Part shown: piece after piece, positions 44,091-51,912 of the stretch | Numbering within the stretch: the first letter of the stretch is position 1 | How the letters are laid out: the number at the start of each line of letters is the position of its first letter | Assembly: GCF_004345855.1 (NCBI RefSeq) | Contig: NZ_SLXN01000007.1 | Coordinates: 186,001 to 250,000 of the forward strand | Direction of reading: 5' to 3' | Source of the DNA: Sphingomonas sp. BK235 | GTDB lineage: Bacteria > Pseudomonadota > Alphaproteobacteria > Sphingomonadales > Sphingomonadaceae | DNA: 64,000 nt | Notes under the pieces: generated by a model | What the model was told of the DNA's origin: nothing | What the model saw: the letters and a program-made list of their open reading frames with translations, nothing else | The model's database searches: none | Position numbers and translations under genes: made by a program

Positions 44091-44174
44091 GCCCCTCCCC
44101 TTCAGGGGAGGGGTTGGGGTGGGGCTTTTCCGCAAGCGCCACGCTCGCTGATACGCCCCGCCCCTAACCCCTCC
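44091..44174. repeat. Palindromic repeat, CCCCTCCCC/GGGGAGGGG family
   Basis: GCCCCTCCCCTTCAGGGGAG folds on itself; GGAGGGGTTGGGGTGGGG is answered near the other end by CCCCGCCCCTAACCCCTCC. It forms, with copy G, nearly all of the 330-bp gap between asd and the YitT gene. Confidence 0.75.
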
Positions 44175-44201
44175 TTTATACGTGCTTGTTGCAGAGTTGC
44201 T

Positions 44202-44295
44202 GTCATCCCGGCCTTGAGCCGGGATCCATCGTGCCGCGAACACCGAAGCCGTTGCTCTTGCGGACCCATGGATCCCGGCTCAAGGCCGGGATGAC
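44202..44295. repeat. Dispersed double-hairpin repeat, copy G
   Basis: Left arm GTCATCCCGGCCTTGAGCCG and its reverse complement ending AAGGCCGGGATGAC. The stem pair that is A-T in copies A-C is C-G here. Spacer contains CCGCGAA...TTGCGG. Confidence 0.9.
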
Positions 44296-44371
44296 GAGGA
44301 TGGGTGGCGCAAACACAATCTCGCAACGATGCTTTGAAGGGGGGAGTTGCAGGATCTCCGTACCTTAACGC

Positions 44372-44980
44372 TCAATACCCCGTGTACCGCCCCGGCCGGT
44401 GCCACGCGATCAGGATGCCGCTGATCGCCGCCGCGGACAGTGCCGACCACGCCACCCGCTCGACCGGCAGCGCCACCAGCGACACCAGCAGGATCACCGC
44501 GTCGATCGCGATCTGCGTCCGCCCGGCGTTCCAGCCGCGGCGCTGCTGGAGCCACAGCGTCACCACGCCCGTCCCGCCGATCCCGGCATGGTGCCGCGCC
44601 AAGGCCAGCGCGCCGAAGCCGATCACCGACCCGCCCGCCAGCGCGGCGAAGGCGGGATCGATGTACGCGATGCTCAGCCCGTAGCGCGTCACCGTACCGA
44701 GCCCCGCCACGCCGATCCCGACGAGGGCAGTGCGCAGCGTGAAGCGCCGCCCCATGGCGCGCCACGCCAGCCAGAAGAAGGGCAGGTTGAGCAGGGTGAA
44801 CAGCACCCCGCTCGGCAGCGGCACCGCATAGGAGAGCAGCAGCGCCACCCCCGCGATCCCGCCTGTCACCAGCCCGGCGGCATGGAGCAGCGCGAGCCCG
44901 AGGACGACGAGGATACAGCCGAGCGCGAGCGCATAGGCGTCCTCGATCGCGCTGTGCGGCAGGGAAGGCGGGCGAGTCAC
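44372..44980 (-). CDS. YitT-family inner-membrane protein
   Basis: 202 residues with about five membrane segments. Family features: GCILVVLGLALLHAAGLVTG, GGIAGVALLLSYAVPLPSGV, LNLPFFWLAWRAMGRRF and the RHHAGIGGTGVVTLWLQQR stretch. YitT proteins are widespread with no established biochemical role; roles in transport are suspected. Single gene between repeat elements and the divergent GFA gene. Confidence 0.8.
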   Translation of the reverse strand: MTRPPSLPHSAIEDAYALALGCILVVLGLALLHAAGLVTGGIAGVALLLSYAVPLPSGVLFTLLNLPFFWLAWRAMGRRFTLRTALVGIGVAGLGTVTRYGLSIAYIDPAFAALAGGSVIGFGALALARHHAGIGGTGVVTLWLQQRRGWNAGRTQIAIDAVILLVSLVALPVERVAWSALSAAAISGILIAWHRPGRYTGY

Positions 44981-45099
44981 CGGGGCGCTCTGCCAGCGCC
45001 ATAGGCGCGCGTCGAGTGCTGCGCTGCAACATCGGTCGCGCGTTTACCTCGCGCGCTCGCCACGTTAGGTCGCTTCGTCTGGGCAGCGGGAGCGGCGGG

Positions 45100-45546
45100 A
45101 TGGCGCGCGAGATGACCGGTGGGTGCCAGTGCGGCAGCGTGCGCTACGCCGTGCTGGTCGAGGACGACCATGCCTATCTGTGTCACTGCCGGATGTGCCA
45201 GCGCGCCACCGGCGGCGTGTTCGCCGCGCTCAAGCAGGTGTCGCGCGCCGCGCTGCGCTGGACCACGCGCGAGCCCGACCGCCGTGCCTCGTCGCCGATC
45301 GCGCAGCGCGGTTTCTGCCGCGACTGTGGCACGCCGCTCACCTATGAGGGGACTGGCGCCGACCAGCTCGACCTCACCGTCGGCAGCTTCGACGACGCTG
45401 GCCGCCTCCGCCCGACCGGCCATTTCGGCGTGGAGAGCCGCCACGCCGCCTGGCGCGACACGGCCGGGCTACCCGAGAAACGCACCGACGAGCTCCCGCA
45501 CATCGTCGGCAAATGGATGGAAACGAGTGGCAAGCTCCCCGACTGA
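45100..45546 (+). CDS. GFA-family protein (glutathione-dependent formaldehyde-activating type)
   Basis: 148 residues from ATG 45100. Zinc-binding cysteines: Cys9 and Cys11 (GGCQCGSVRY), CHCRMC near 28-33, and FCRDCGTPL later. The CENP-V/GFA fold is named for an enzyme that condenses formaldehyde with glutathione, but most members have unproven activity. It overlaps the hydrolase gene by 20 bp. Confidence 0.88.
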   Translation: MAREMTGGCQCGSVRYAVLVEDDHAYLCHCRMCQRATGGVFAALKQVSRAALRWTTREPDRRASSPIAQRGFCRDCGTPLTYEGTGADQLDLTVGSFDDAGRLRPTGHFGVESRHAAWRDTAGLPEKRTDELPHIVGKWMETSGKLPD

Positions 45547-46288
45547 GACACGCATCTTCGACAGTTTCGACGGCACGTCGATCGCCTGGCGCGAGCTGGG
45601 CGAGGGCCGCCCGCTGGTCCTGATCCACGGCTATTTCTCGGACGCGCGCACCAACTGGCTGCGCTACGGCCACGCCGCCGCGATCGCCGCGCGCGGCGTG
45701 CGCGTCATCATGCCCGACCTGCGCGCGCACGGCGAGAGCGGCAAGCCGCACGATTCCGCCGCTTATCCGCCCGACGCGCTGGCGCTGGACGGCGAGGCGC
45801 TGGTGCGCCACCTCGGGCTGACCGACTATGACCTCGGCGGCTACTCGCTCGGCGCTCGGACGGTGGTGCGGATGCTGGCGCGCGGGGCGACGCCGCGACG
45901 CGTGGTGCTCGCCGGCATGGGGCTGGAGGGCATCATCGGCGCCGAGCGACGCGCCGATCACTTCCGCAACATCCTCACGCGGCTGGGTCAGCACGAGCGC
46001 GGCAGCCCGGAGTGGCTCGCCGAGGCCTTTCTCAAGACCACCGGCGGCGACCCGGTGGCGCTGCTCGGCGTGATCGATACGTTCGCGAGCACGCCGGCGG
46101 CGGTGCTGGCGACGCTCGACCGGCCGACCTTGGTGCTCAGCGGGGTGGACGATCACGACAACGGCTCGGCCGCGGCGCTCGCCGACGCGCTGCCGAACGC
46201 ACGCTACGCCGAGCTGCCGGGCAACCACATGAGCGCGGTGACCAAGCCCGAGCTGGGGCAGGCGATCGCGGACTTCGTGGCGGGGTGA
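45527..46288 (+). CDS. Alpha/beta-fold hydrolase
   Basis: 253 residues from GTG 45527 (GGATGGA upstream); longer readings overlap the GFA gene. The oxyanion strand LVLIHGYFSDARTNW, the nucleophile elbow GYSLGARTVV (Ser), the acid in LSGVDDHDNG and His in PGNHMSAV make a complete triad. It could be an esterase or haloalkane/peroxidase-type relative; substrate unknown. It overlaps the GFA gene and is probably co-transcribed with it. Confidence 0.85.
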   Translation: MASSPTETRIFDSFDGTSIAWRELGEGRPLVLIHGYFSDARTNWLRYGHAAAIAARGVRVIMPDLRAHGESGKPHDSAAYPPDALALDGEALVRHLGLTDYDLGGYSLGARTVVRMLARGATPRRVVLAGMGLEGIIGAERRADHFRNILTRLGQHERGSPEWLAEAFLKTTGGDPVALLGVIDTFASTPAAVLATLDRPTLVLSGVDDHDNGSAAALADALPNARYAELPGNHMSAVTKPELGQAIADFVAG

Positions 46289-46547
46289 GGCTTCATGGCT
46301 GACGCTTCTTGAGCGTAGCGGGCGGCGCGCAGAGCGTAGCTGTCGCGAGCGGCGCGGTGCGCAACGCTCGACCAGCTGGTGACGCTGAAGGCAACCGCAG
46401 CGTAAAACCCGCCCAACGGCTCCTTCTAAGAGAAGGTGGGCCGAAACCTTGATCCGTCAATGCGTTAGCAGAGGAACTTGCGTTAAGGGATCACGTACTA
46501 TGCGGCGGGCGGCGCGGAGCGGCATGCGCCCCGCGCCGCATCGTCGC

Positions 46548-47144
46548 TCACTCCGGTACGGTATTCTCGTCCGCGATCTTCGCCTTGAACGACTTGCTCG
46601 AGTCGGTCCCGTCGGGCTGGTGCGCGCCGCCGGTCTTCGCGCCCGCTTCACCCGCCGTCTTGGTCTGCGGCTTGGCGGCAGCTTTGGGGGTGGAACTGCG
46701 CAGCGACAGCAGCGCGGCCGTGGCCGCTGCGCCGATCGCCGCCACGCCGCCGGCGATCGCCGCCGCACCCCATTTGCCGCCGACCTTGTCGGTCGCGCGG
46801 GACGCCGCTTTGCCCGTGCCGCGCGCACCCCGCGTCACGCTCTTGCGCGTATCGCTCGCCGCGCGCGTGGCGCGCTTGCGAGCCGCACCCGCCGAGCGCG
46901 ACACGCTCTTCGTCGCGGCGGTCACCGCCTCGCCGGCCTGTTCCAGCGTCGACCCTTCGCTCTTGGTCGCGCGCTTGGTTGCCGCGCGGCGCTTGGGCGC
47001 GGGCGTGTCGCTCGCGGTCTTGCGCTTGGTCGGGGGCTTGCTGGCCGTGCTCGCGCTGGTCTTGCGCGGCGCGCGGCGGCGCGGGGTCGCCGGCTTGGAC
47101 GAGGCCGGCGCGGGGGTCGGCGTGTCGCTGTTGTCGTCGGCCAT
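46548..47144 (-). CDS. Lys/Ala/Pro-rich basic protein with one membrane segment
   Basis: 198 residues from ATG 47144 (GGGAG six bases upstream; ATG 47147 also possible). Residues 15-125 are rich in Lys, Arg, Ala, Pro and Thr (PRRRAPRKTSAST, KRRAATKRATKSEG), resembling histone H1-like tails. A hydrophobic stretch WGAAAIAGGVAAIGAAATAA at about 125-145 follows, then a second low-complexity tail. It could tether nucleic acid or polyanions to the membrane; no family is recognised. A GC hairpin without T-run lies just after the stop (about 46501-46540). Confidence 0.65.
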   Translation of the reverse strand: MADDNSDTPTPAPASSKPATPRRRAPRKTSASTASKPPTKRKTASDTPAPKRRAATKRATKSEGSTLEQAGEAVTAATKSVSRSAGAARKRATRAASDTRKSVTRGARGTGKAASRATDKVGGKWGAAAIAGGVAAIGAAATAALLSLRSSTPKAAAKPQTKTAGEAGAKTGGAHQPDGTDSSKSFKAKIADENTVPE

Positions 47145-47221
47145 CATCTGCTCCCTGGCGAAATGGTACGGCCGCGTAACGCGCGGCCGCCGCTTCGTTT
47201 CCAATCAGATGGCCGATGCGC

Positions 47222-48652
47222 TCAGCGGAACGGCGGCTCGTTGAAGGCGCGCAGCTTGCGGCTGTGCAGCTTGGCGCCTTCGCGGCGGAGCTCCTCGCAC
47301 GTCTCGATGCCGATCCGCATGTGCTCGCTGATCGCGCGCTCGTAGAAGCGGTTGGCCTGGCCGGGTAGCTTGAGCTCGCCGTGCAGCGGCTTGTCCGAGA
47401 CGCACAGCAACGTGCCGTAGGGCACGCGGAAGCGATAGCCCTGCGCCGCGATCGTCGCCGACTCCATGTCGATCGCCACCGCGCGGCTGAGCGAGAAGCG
47501 CAGCGCCGAGCGGGCGTAGCGCAGCTCCCAGTTGCGATCGTCGGTGGTGACGATCGTGCCGGTGCGCAGCCGCCGCTTGAGCGCGTCGCCCGACTGGCCG
47601 CTGACCGTCTCGGCCGCGCGCGCCAGCGCCTGCTGCACCTCGGCGATGGCGGGCACCGGTATCTCGGGCGGCAGCATGTCGTCGAGCACGTGGTCGTCGC
47701 GCAGATAGGCGTGGGCGAGCACATAGTCGCCGATCCGCTGCGAGGGGCGAAGCCCGCCGCAATGGCCGATCATCACCCAGGCCTCGGGCCGCATCACCGC
47801 GAGATGGTCGCAGATCGTCTTGGCGTTCGATGGGCCGACACCGATGTTGACGAGCGTGATGCCGGTGCGATCGTCCGCCATCAGGTGATAGGCGGGCATC
47901 TGCAAGCGCCGCCACGCGCTGTCGTCGAGCATCGCCGGATCGTCGCCCGCCTGGAACAGCACGCCGCCCGGCCCCGACAGCGCGGTGAAGCGGCTGTCGC
48001 CGCCGACCTGGGTCGCACCCCAGCGCACGAACTCGTCGACGTAGCGATGATAGTTGGTGAACAGCACGTAGCGCTGGACGTGCTCGGGCGGCGTGCCGGT
48101 GTAGTGGCGCAGCCGCGCGAGGCTGAAATCGGTGCGCAGCCCGTCGAACAGAGCGAGCGGGCGCGTGCCGTCGATCGAGGCCCAGAGGCCGTCGGCGATC
48201 TCGTCGCCGATATAGGCGAGCTCGGTGGTCGGGAACCAGCGCGCCAGCTCGGCGGCGGAGACGGTGTCGAGGCTGAGCGCGTGACCGGCGTCGATCACAT
48301 AAGGGAAGGGGATCTCCTGAGTCCCCGCCACCGCGCTGACGGTGACGTCATAATCCTCGATCAGCAGGGTCAGCTGCTCGATCAGATAGTCGGCGAAGAC
48401 CGCGGGCTTGGTGACGCTGATGCGATACTCGCCGGGGCTCACCAGCCGGCCGAAGGAGCGCAGCGGCGTGGGGCGATCGTCGCCGCCGGCGAAGCGCAGC
48501 CGGATCTCGGGGTAAGCGAAGGAGCCGTCGCGCCGCGCGTCGGGGGCGGGGGGCGTGCCATCGGCGATGTAGCGGGAGATCGCCGCCTTGAGCCGGTCGA
48601 CCGACGCGCTGTAGAGCCGGTCCAGTTCCTGTACGATGTCGTTCGCTGTCAT
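47222..48652 (-). CDS. amn: AMP nucleosidase
   Basis: 476 residues, close to the E. coli enzyme. It hydrolyses AMP to adenine and ribose 5-phosphate, balancing adenylate pools. An N-terminal regulatory domain (RLRFAGGDDRPTPLRSFGRL) is followed by the nucleoside-phosphorylase fold with TLVNIGVGPSNAKTICDHLA, MIGHCGGLRPSQRIGDYVLA and AIDMESATIAAQGYRFRVPY, the latter carrying the ribose-binding Glu. The basic membrane-anchored gene follows 77 bp downstream. Confidence 0.95.
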   Translation of the reverse strand: MTANDIVQELDRLYSASVDRLKAAISRYIADGTPPAPDARRDGSFAYPEIRLRFAGGDDRPTPLRSFGRLVSPGEYRISVTKPAVFADYLIEQLTLLIEDYDVTVSAVAGTQEIPFPYVIDAGHALSLDTVSAAELARWFPTTELAYIGDEIADGLWASIDGTRPLALFDGLRTDFSLARLRHYTGTPPEHVQRYVLFTNYHRYVDEFVRWGATQVGGDSRFTALSGPGGVLFQAGDDPAMLDDSAWRRLQMPAYHLMADDRTGITLVNIGVGPSNAKTICDHLAVMRPEAWVMIGHCGGLRPSQRIGDYVLAHAYLRDDHVLDDMLPPEIPVPAIAEVQQALARAAETVSGQSGDALKRRLRTGTIVTTDDRNWELRYARSALRFSLSRAVAIDMESATIAAQGYRFRVPYGTLLCVSDKPLHGELKLPGQANRFYERAISEHMRIGIETCEELRREGAKLHSRKLRAFNEPPFR

Positions 48653-48757
48653 TCCCGACGGTTACATTTGCGATGTGACCGCGGCAAGTCGCGCGATCCA
48701 CCGGCGTGGCGGGAAGGATCAGGCAATCCTTCCCGGGCGGCAATCGTTGCGACCTTC

Positions 48758-48848
48758 CGTCATCCCGGCCGTGAGCCGGGATCGATCCTTCCGCAAGAGC
48801 AACCCGTGCGGCTCTCGCGGCCCCATGGGTCCGGACCCAAAAAGGGCG
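48758..48848. repeat. Dispersed double-hairpin repeat, copy I (degenerate)
   Basis: The left arm CGTCATCCCGGCCGTGAGCC is intact; the right arm has decayed to CCATGGGTCCGGACCC followed by AAAAAGGGCG. The spacer keeps CCGCAAGAGC...GCTCTCGCGG. It is next to copy J, in the 368-bp gap between amn and the peroxiredoxin gene. Confidence 0.7.
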
Positions 48849-48865
48849 GTGTGCATCTTCATCAC

Positions 48866-48961
48866 CGTCATCCCGGCCTCGCGCCGGGATCCATTCTTCC
48901 GCGAGAGCAACGCCGGCGGCTCTCGCGGCACCATGGATCCCGGGTCAAGCCCGGGATGACG
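48866..48961. repeat. Dispersed double-hairpin repeat, copy J
   Basis: Left arm CGTCATCCCGGCCTCGCGCC; the right arm's reverse complement is CGTCATCCCGGGCTTGACCC. One stem pair is C-G in the left arm and G-C in the right, again conserving each hairpin. The spacer folds as CCGCGAGAGC with GCTCTCGCGG, giving three adjacent hairpins. Confidence 0.9.
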
Positions 48962-49020
48962 ATGGCGGAGCGCGCGATCCCCGTCGCGCAACGATCCCCG
49001 GCACGGGGAAGGGCAGCGTC

Positions 49021-49500
49021 TTACAGCAGCGTCAGCAGGTGCTCCGCCGAACTCACCCGGAACTCGCCCGGCGCCTCGACCTCGAGCGACTCGACCACGC
49101 CGTCGTTCACCACCATGGCGTAGCGCTGGCTGCGCTTGCCCATGCCATATTTGCTGCCGTCCATGTCGAGCCCCAGCGCGCTCGCGAACTCGCCGTTGCC
49201 GTCGGCCAGCATCGTCACGCCCTCGGCGCCGTTCTGCTTGGCCCACGCCCCGAGCACGAAGGCGTCGTTGACCGCGGTGCAGGCGATCTCCTCGACTCCC
49301 TTGGCGCGCAGCTCCCCGGCCTTATCGAGATAGCCCGGCAGGTGCCGCGCCGAGCAGGTCGGCGTGAAGGCGCCCGGCACCGCGAACAGCGCGACGCGGC
49401 GGCCCTTGAAATATTCGGCCGAGTCGACCGGCTCCGGCCCCTCGGCGGTGACCTTGGTGAGGCGGACGGAAGGCAGAGCGTCGCCGACGCTGATCGTCAT
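49021..49500 (-). CDS. Peroxiredoxin, Prx5/AhpE-like redoxin
   Basis: 159 residues from ATG 49500. The peroxidatic cysteine is Cys49 in AVPGAFTPTCSARHLPGY, the Prx5 signature; ITSVGD-type N-terminus and GLDMDGSKYGMGKRSQRYAM are also typical. It reduces hydrogen and alkyl peroxides in the cytoplasm using thiol donors. A divergent 95-bp gap separates it from yqgE. Confidence 0.93.
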   Translation of the reverse strand: MTISVGDALPSVRLTKVTAEGPEPVDSAEYFKGRRVALFAVPGAFTPTCSARHLPGYLDKAGELRAKGVEEIACTAVNDAFVLGAWAKQNGAEGVTMLADGNGEFASALGLDMDGSKYGMGKRSQRYAMVVNDGVVESLEVEAPGEFRVSSAEHLLTLL

Positions 49501-49595
49501 AAGGGTCTCCGGTTGGTGTGGCGCGACGGTGTCGCAGCCGCCCCGGGCGATTTCAAGCTTTGGCAAGCGCCGCCGCACGCACTAGGTTCGGCGCG

Positions 49596-50156
49596 ATGGA
49601 GCAAGCCCAATATCTCACCGGTCAGTTCCTGCTCGCCATGCCGGGGATCGGTGACCCGCGCTTCGAGCATTCGGTGATCGCGATTTGCAGCCACGACGAG
49701 AGCGGCGCGCTCGGCGTCGGGGTCGGCGCGGTGGTCAACGGGCTCGGCTTGCACGACGTGCTCGAGCAGCTCGAGATCGCGCCGGGCAAGGCGCCCGACG
49801 CGCCGGTCCATTTCGGCGGGCCGGTGGAGACGCGGCGCGGCTTCGTGCTCCACTCGAGCGACTGGGGCGGGCATGACACGCTCGACGTCGCGGGACGCTG
49901 GGCGTTGTCGGGGACGCTCGACGTGCTGCGCGCGATCGCGGCCGGGAACGGCCCGTCGCGTTGGCTGGTCGCGCTCGGCTACGCCGGCTGGGCGCCGGGG
50001 CAGCTCGACGCGGAGATGACGCGCCACGGCTGGCTCAACGTCGCCGACTCGCCCGAGATGCTGTTCGACACCCCGGTGGAGCGGCGCTGGACCCGCGGTT
50101 TCGCCGCGGCCGGGGTCGACCCGCGGCTGCTGTCGAGCGAGAGCGGACACAGCTGA
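49596..50156 (+). CDS. YqgE/AlgH family protein
   Basis: 186 residues from ATG 49596. Family landmarks: YLTGQFLLAMPGIGDPRFEH, then SVIAICSHDESGALG, VHFGGPVETRRGFVLHSSD and LGYAGWAPGQLDAEM. The fold is conserved in proteobacteria; the molecular role is not settled. It precedes ahcY with a 126-bp gap containing the palindromic operator. Confidence 0.92.
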   Translation: MEQAQYLTGQFLLAMPGIGDPRFEHSVIAICSHDESGALGVGVGAVVNGLGLHDVLEQLEIAPGKAPDAPVHFGGPVETRRGFVLHSSDWGGHDTLDVAGRWALSGTLDVLRAIAAGNGPSRWLVALGYAGWAPGQLDAEMTRHGWLNVADSPEMLFDTPVERRWTRGFAAAGVDPRLLSSESGHS

Positions 50157-50173
50157 GCCGCCCTGGCAGAACG

Positions 50174-50193
50174 ATATAAAGATATCTTTATAT
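50174..50193 (+). promoter_or_regulatory. 20-bp palindromic operator upstream of ahcY
   Basis: ATATAAAGATATCTTTATAT is a perfect palindrome in otherwise GC-rich sequence, ending 89 bp before the ahcY start. ArsR-type SahR regulators are known to control ahcY and methionine-cycle genes in proteobacteria, so SahR is the leading candidate; that identity is inference. No SAH riboswitch fold is obvious in the leader. Confidence 0.75.
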
Positions 50194-50282
50194 TTGATCG
50201 GCGGCGTCGGGCGGGCTAAGGCGCGCGGATGCCGACCGGTGCGTGGCGCCTTGGTCGGCCCTATCAGTCTGGAGACAACGCC

Positions 50283-51728
50283 GTGGCCACCGCCCCAGTG
50301 TCTGACCGCACGCTCGACACCAACGATTACGTCATCAAGGACATCGGCCTGGCCGATTTCGGCCGCGCCGAGATCAACATCGCCGAGACCGAGATGCCCG
50401 GCCTGATGGCGCTGCGCGCCGAATATGGCGCCGCGCAGCCGCTGAAGGGCGCGCGCATCACCGGCTCGCTGCACATGACGATCCAGACCGCGGTGCTGAT
50501 CGAGACGCTGACGGCGCTGGGCGCCGACGTGCGCTGGGCGACCTGCAACATCTTCTCGACCCAGGACCATGCCGCCGCCGCGATCGCCGCCGCCGGCATC
50601 CCCGTCTTCGCCGTGAAGGGCGAGACGCTCGCGGATTACTGGGACTATGTCGGCTCGATCTTCGACTGGGACGACGGCACCGGCCGCACCGCCAACATCA
50701 TCCTCGACGACGGCGGCGACGCGACCATGTTCGCTTTGTGGGGCGCCAAGCTCGAGGCCGGCCAGAGCTTCGGCGAGCCGGAGAATGAGGAAGAGGTCGA
50801 GTTCCAGCGCTCGGTCAAGGCGTTCATCGCCAAGAAGCCGGGCTATCTGACCGAGACCGTCAAGAACCTGAAGGGCGTGTCGGAAGAGACGACGACGGGC
50901 GTCCACCGCCTCTACGAGATCGCCAAGAAGGGCGAGCTGCCGTTCCCGGCGATCAACGTCAACGACTCGGTGACCAAGTCGAAGTTCGACAATCTCTACG
51001 GCTGCAAGGAGTCGCTGGTCGACGCGATCCGCCGCGCCACCGACGTGATGCTGGCCGGCAAGGTCGCCACCGTCGCCGGCTTCGGCGACGTCGGCAAGGG
51101 CTCGGCCGCCAGCCTGCGCAACGGCGGCGCGCGCGTCCTCGTCACCGAGATCGACCCGATCTGCGCGCTGCAGGCGGCGATGGAGGGCTATGAGGTCGTG
51201 ACGATGGAGGAGGCGGTGAAGCGCTCCGACATCTTCGTCACCGCGACCGGCAACGCCGACGTGATCACCGCCGATCACATGAAGGCGATGAAGCCGATGG
51301 CGATCGTCTGCAACATCGGCCACTTCGACTCGGAGATCCAGATCGCCGCGCTGTCCAACTACAAGTGGACCGAGGTGAAGCCGGGCACCGACCTGGTCGA
51401 GTTCCCAGCCGAGAACGGAGGGGCCGGCAAGCAGATCATCGTGCTCGCTAAAGGCCGCCTGGTGAATTTGGGCTGCGCGACCGGCCATCCGTCGTTCGTG
51501 ATGTCGGCGTCGTTCACCAACCAGACGCTGGCGCAGATCGAGCTGTGGACCAAGGGCGAGACCTACAAGAACGAGGTCTATGTCCTGCCCAAGCACCTCG
51601 ACGAGAAGGTCGCGGCGCTCCACCTCGAGAAGCTCGGCGTCCAGCTGTCGCAGCTGAGCGAGAAGCAGGCCAAGTATATCGGCGTGCCGGTGGCCGGCCC
51701 GTTCAAGCCGGACCATTACCGCTACTGA
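50283..51728 (+). CDS. ahcY: Adenosylhomocysteinase
   Basis: 481 residues from GTG 50283, with GGAGA seven bases upstream. It hydrolyses S-adenosylhomocysteine to homocysteine and adenosine, using bound NAD. Substrate-domain motifs TGSLHMTIQTAVLIETL and CNIFSTQDHAAAAIA; NAD-binding GFGDVGKGSA; and the conserved C-terminus FKPDHYRY whose Lys and Tyr reach the partner subunit's NAD. The bacterial ~40-residue insert is present. Likely controlled by the palindrome upstream. Confidence 0.98.
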   Translation: MATAPVSDRTLDTNDYVIKDIGLADFGRAEINIAETEMPGLMALRAEYGAAQPLKGARITGSLHMTIQTAVLIETLTALGADVRWATCNIFSTQDHAAAAIAAAGIPVFAVKGETLADYWDYVGSIFDWDDGTGRTANIILDDGGDATMFALWGAKLEAGQSFGEPENEEEVEFQRSVKAFIAKKPGYLTETVKNLKGVSEETTTGVHRLYEIAKKGELPFPAINVNDSVTKSKFDNLYGCKESLVDAIRRATDVMLAGKVATVAGFGDVGKGSAASLRNGGARVLVTEIDPICALQAAMEGYEVVTMEEAVKRSDIFVTATGNADVITADHMKAMKPMAIVCNIGHFDSEIQIAALSNYKWTEVKPGTDLVEFPAENGGAGKQIIVLAKGRLVNLGCATGHPSFVMSASFTNQTLAQIELWTKGETYKNEVYVLPKHLDEKVAALHLEKLGVQLSQLSEKQAKYIGVPVAGPFKPDHYRY

Positions 51729-51754
51729 TCGCCCGCGCGATCGCGAGAACGAGG

Positions 51755-51783
51755 AGGGCGGTGCCGTGAGGTGCCGCCCTTTT
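51755..51783 (+). terminator. Intrinsic terminator after ahcY
   Basis: An 11-bp stem, AGGGCGGTGCC with GGTGCCGCCCT (two G-U pairs), closes a GTGA loop and is followed by TTTC. It separates ahcY from the DivL-like gene. Confidence 0.75.
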
Positions 51784-51912
51784 CGCGTGGCCGTGGGAGG
51801 CGTCGGGCGGCGCCTCGCGATCGCAATCTTTCTCGCCAATGACGCTTTTCCCACGCGAAGGGCTTGCTAAAACCGGGCGCATGCCGTCCCTGCACCCGAT
51901 GTTGCAGCGTTC

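Noticed and set aside
50157..50282. SAH riboswitch in the ahcY leader
   Set aside because: The leader is short, and its clear feature is a DNA palindrome; I cannot draw the conserved riboswitch stems.
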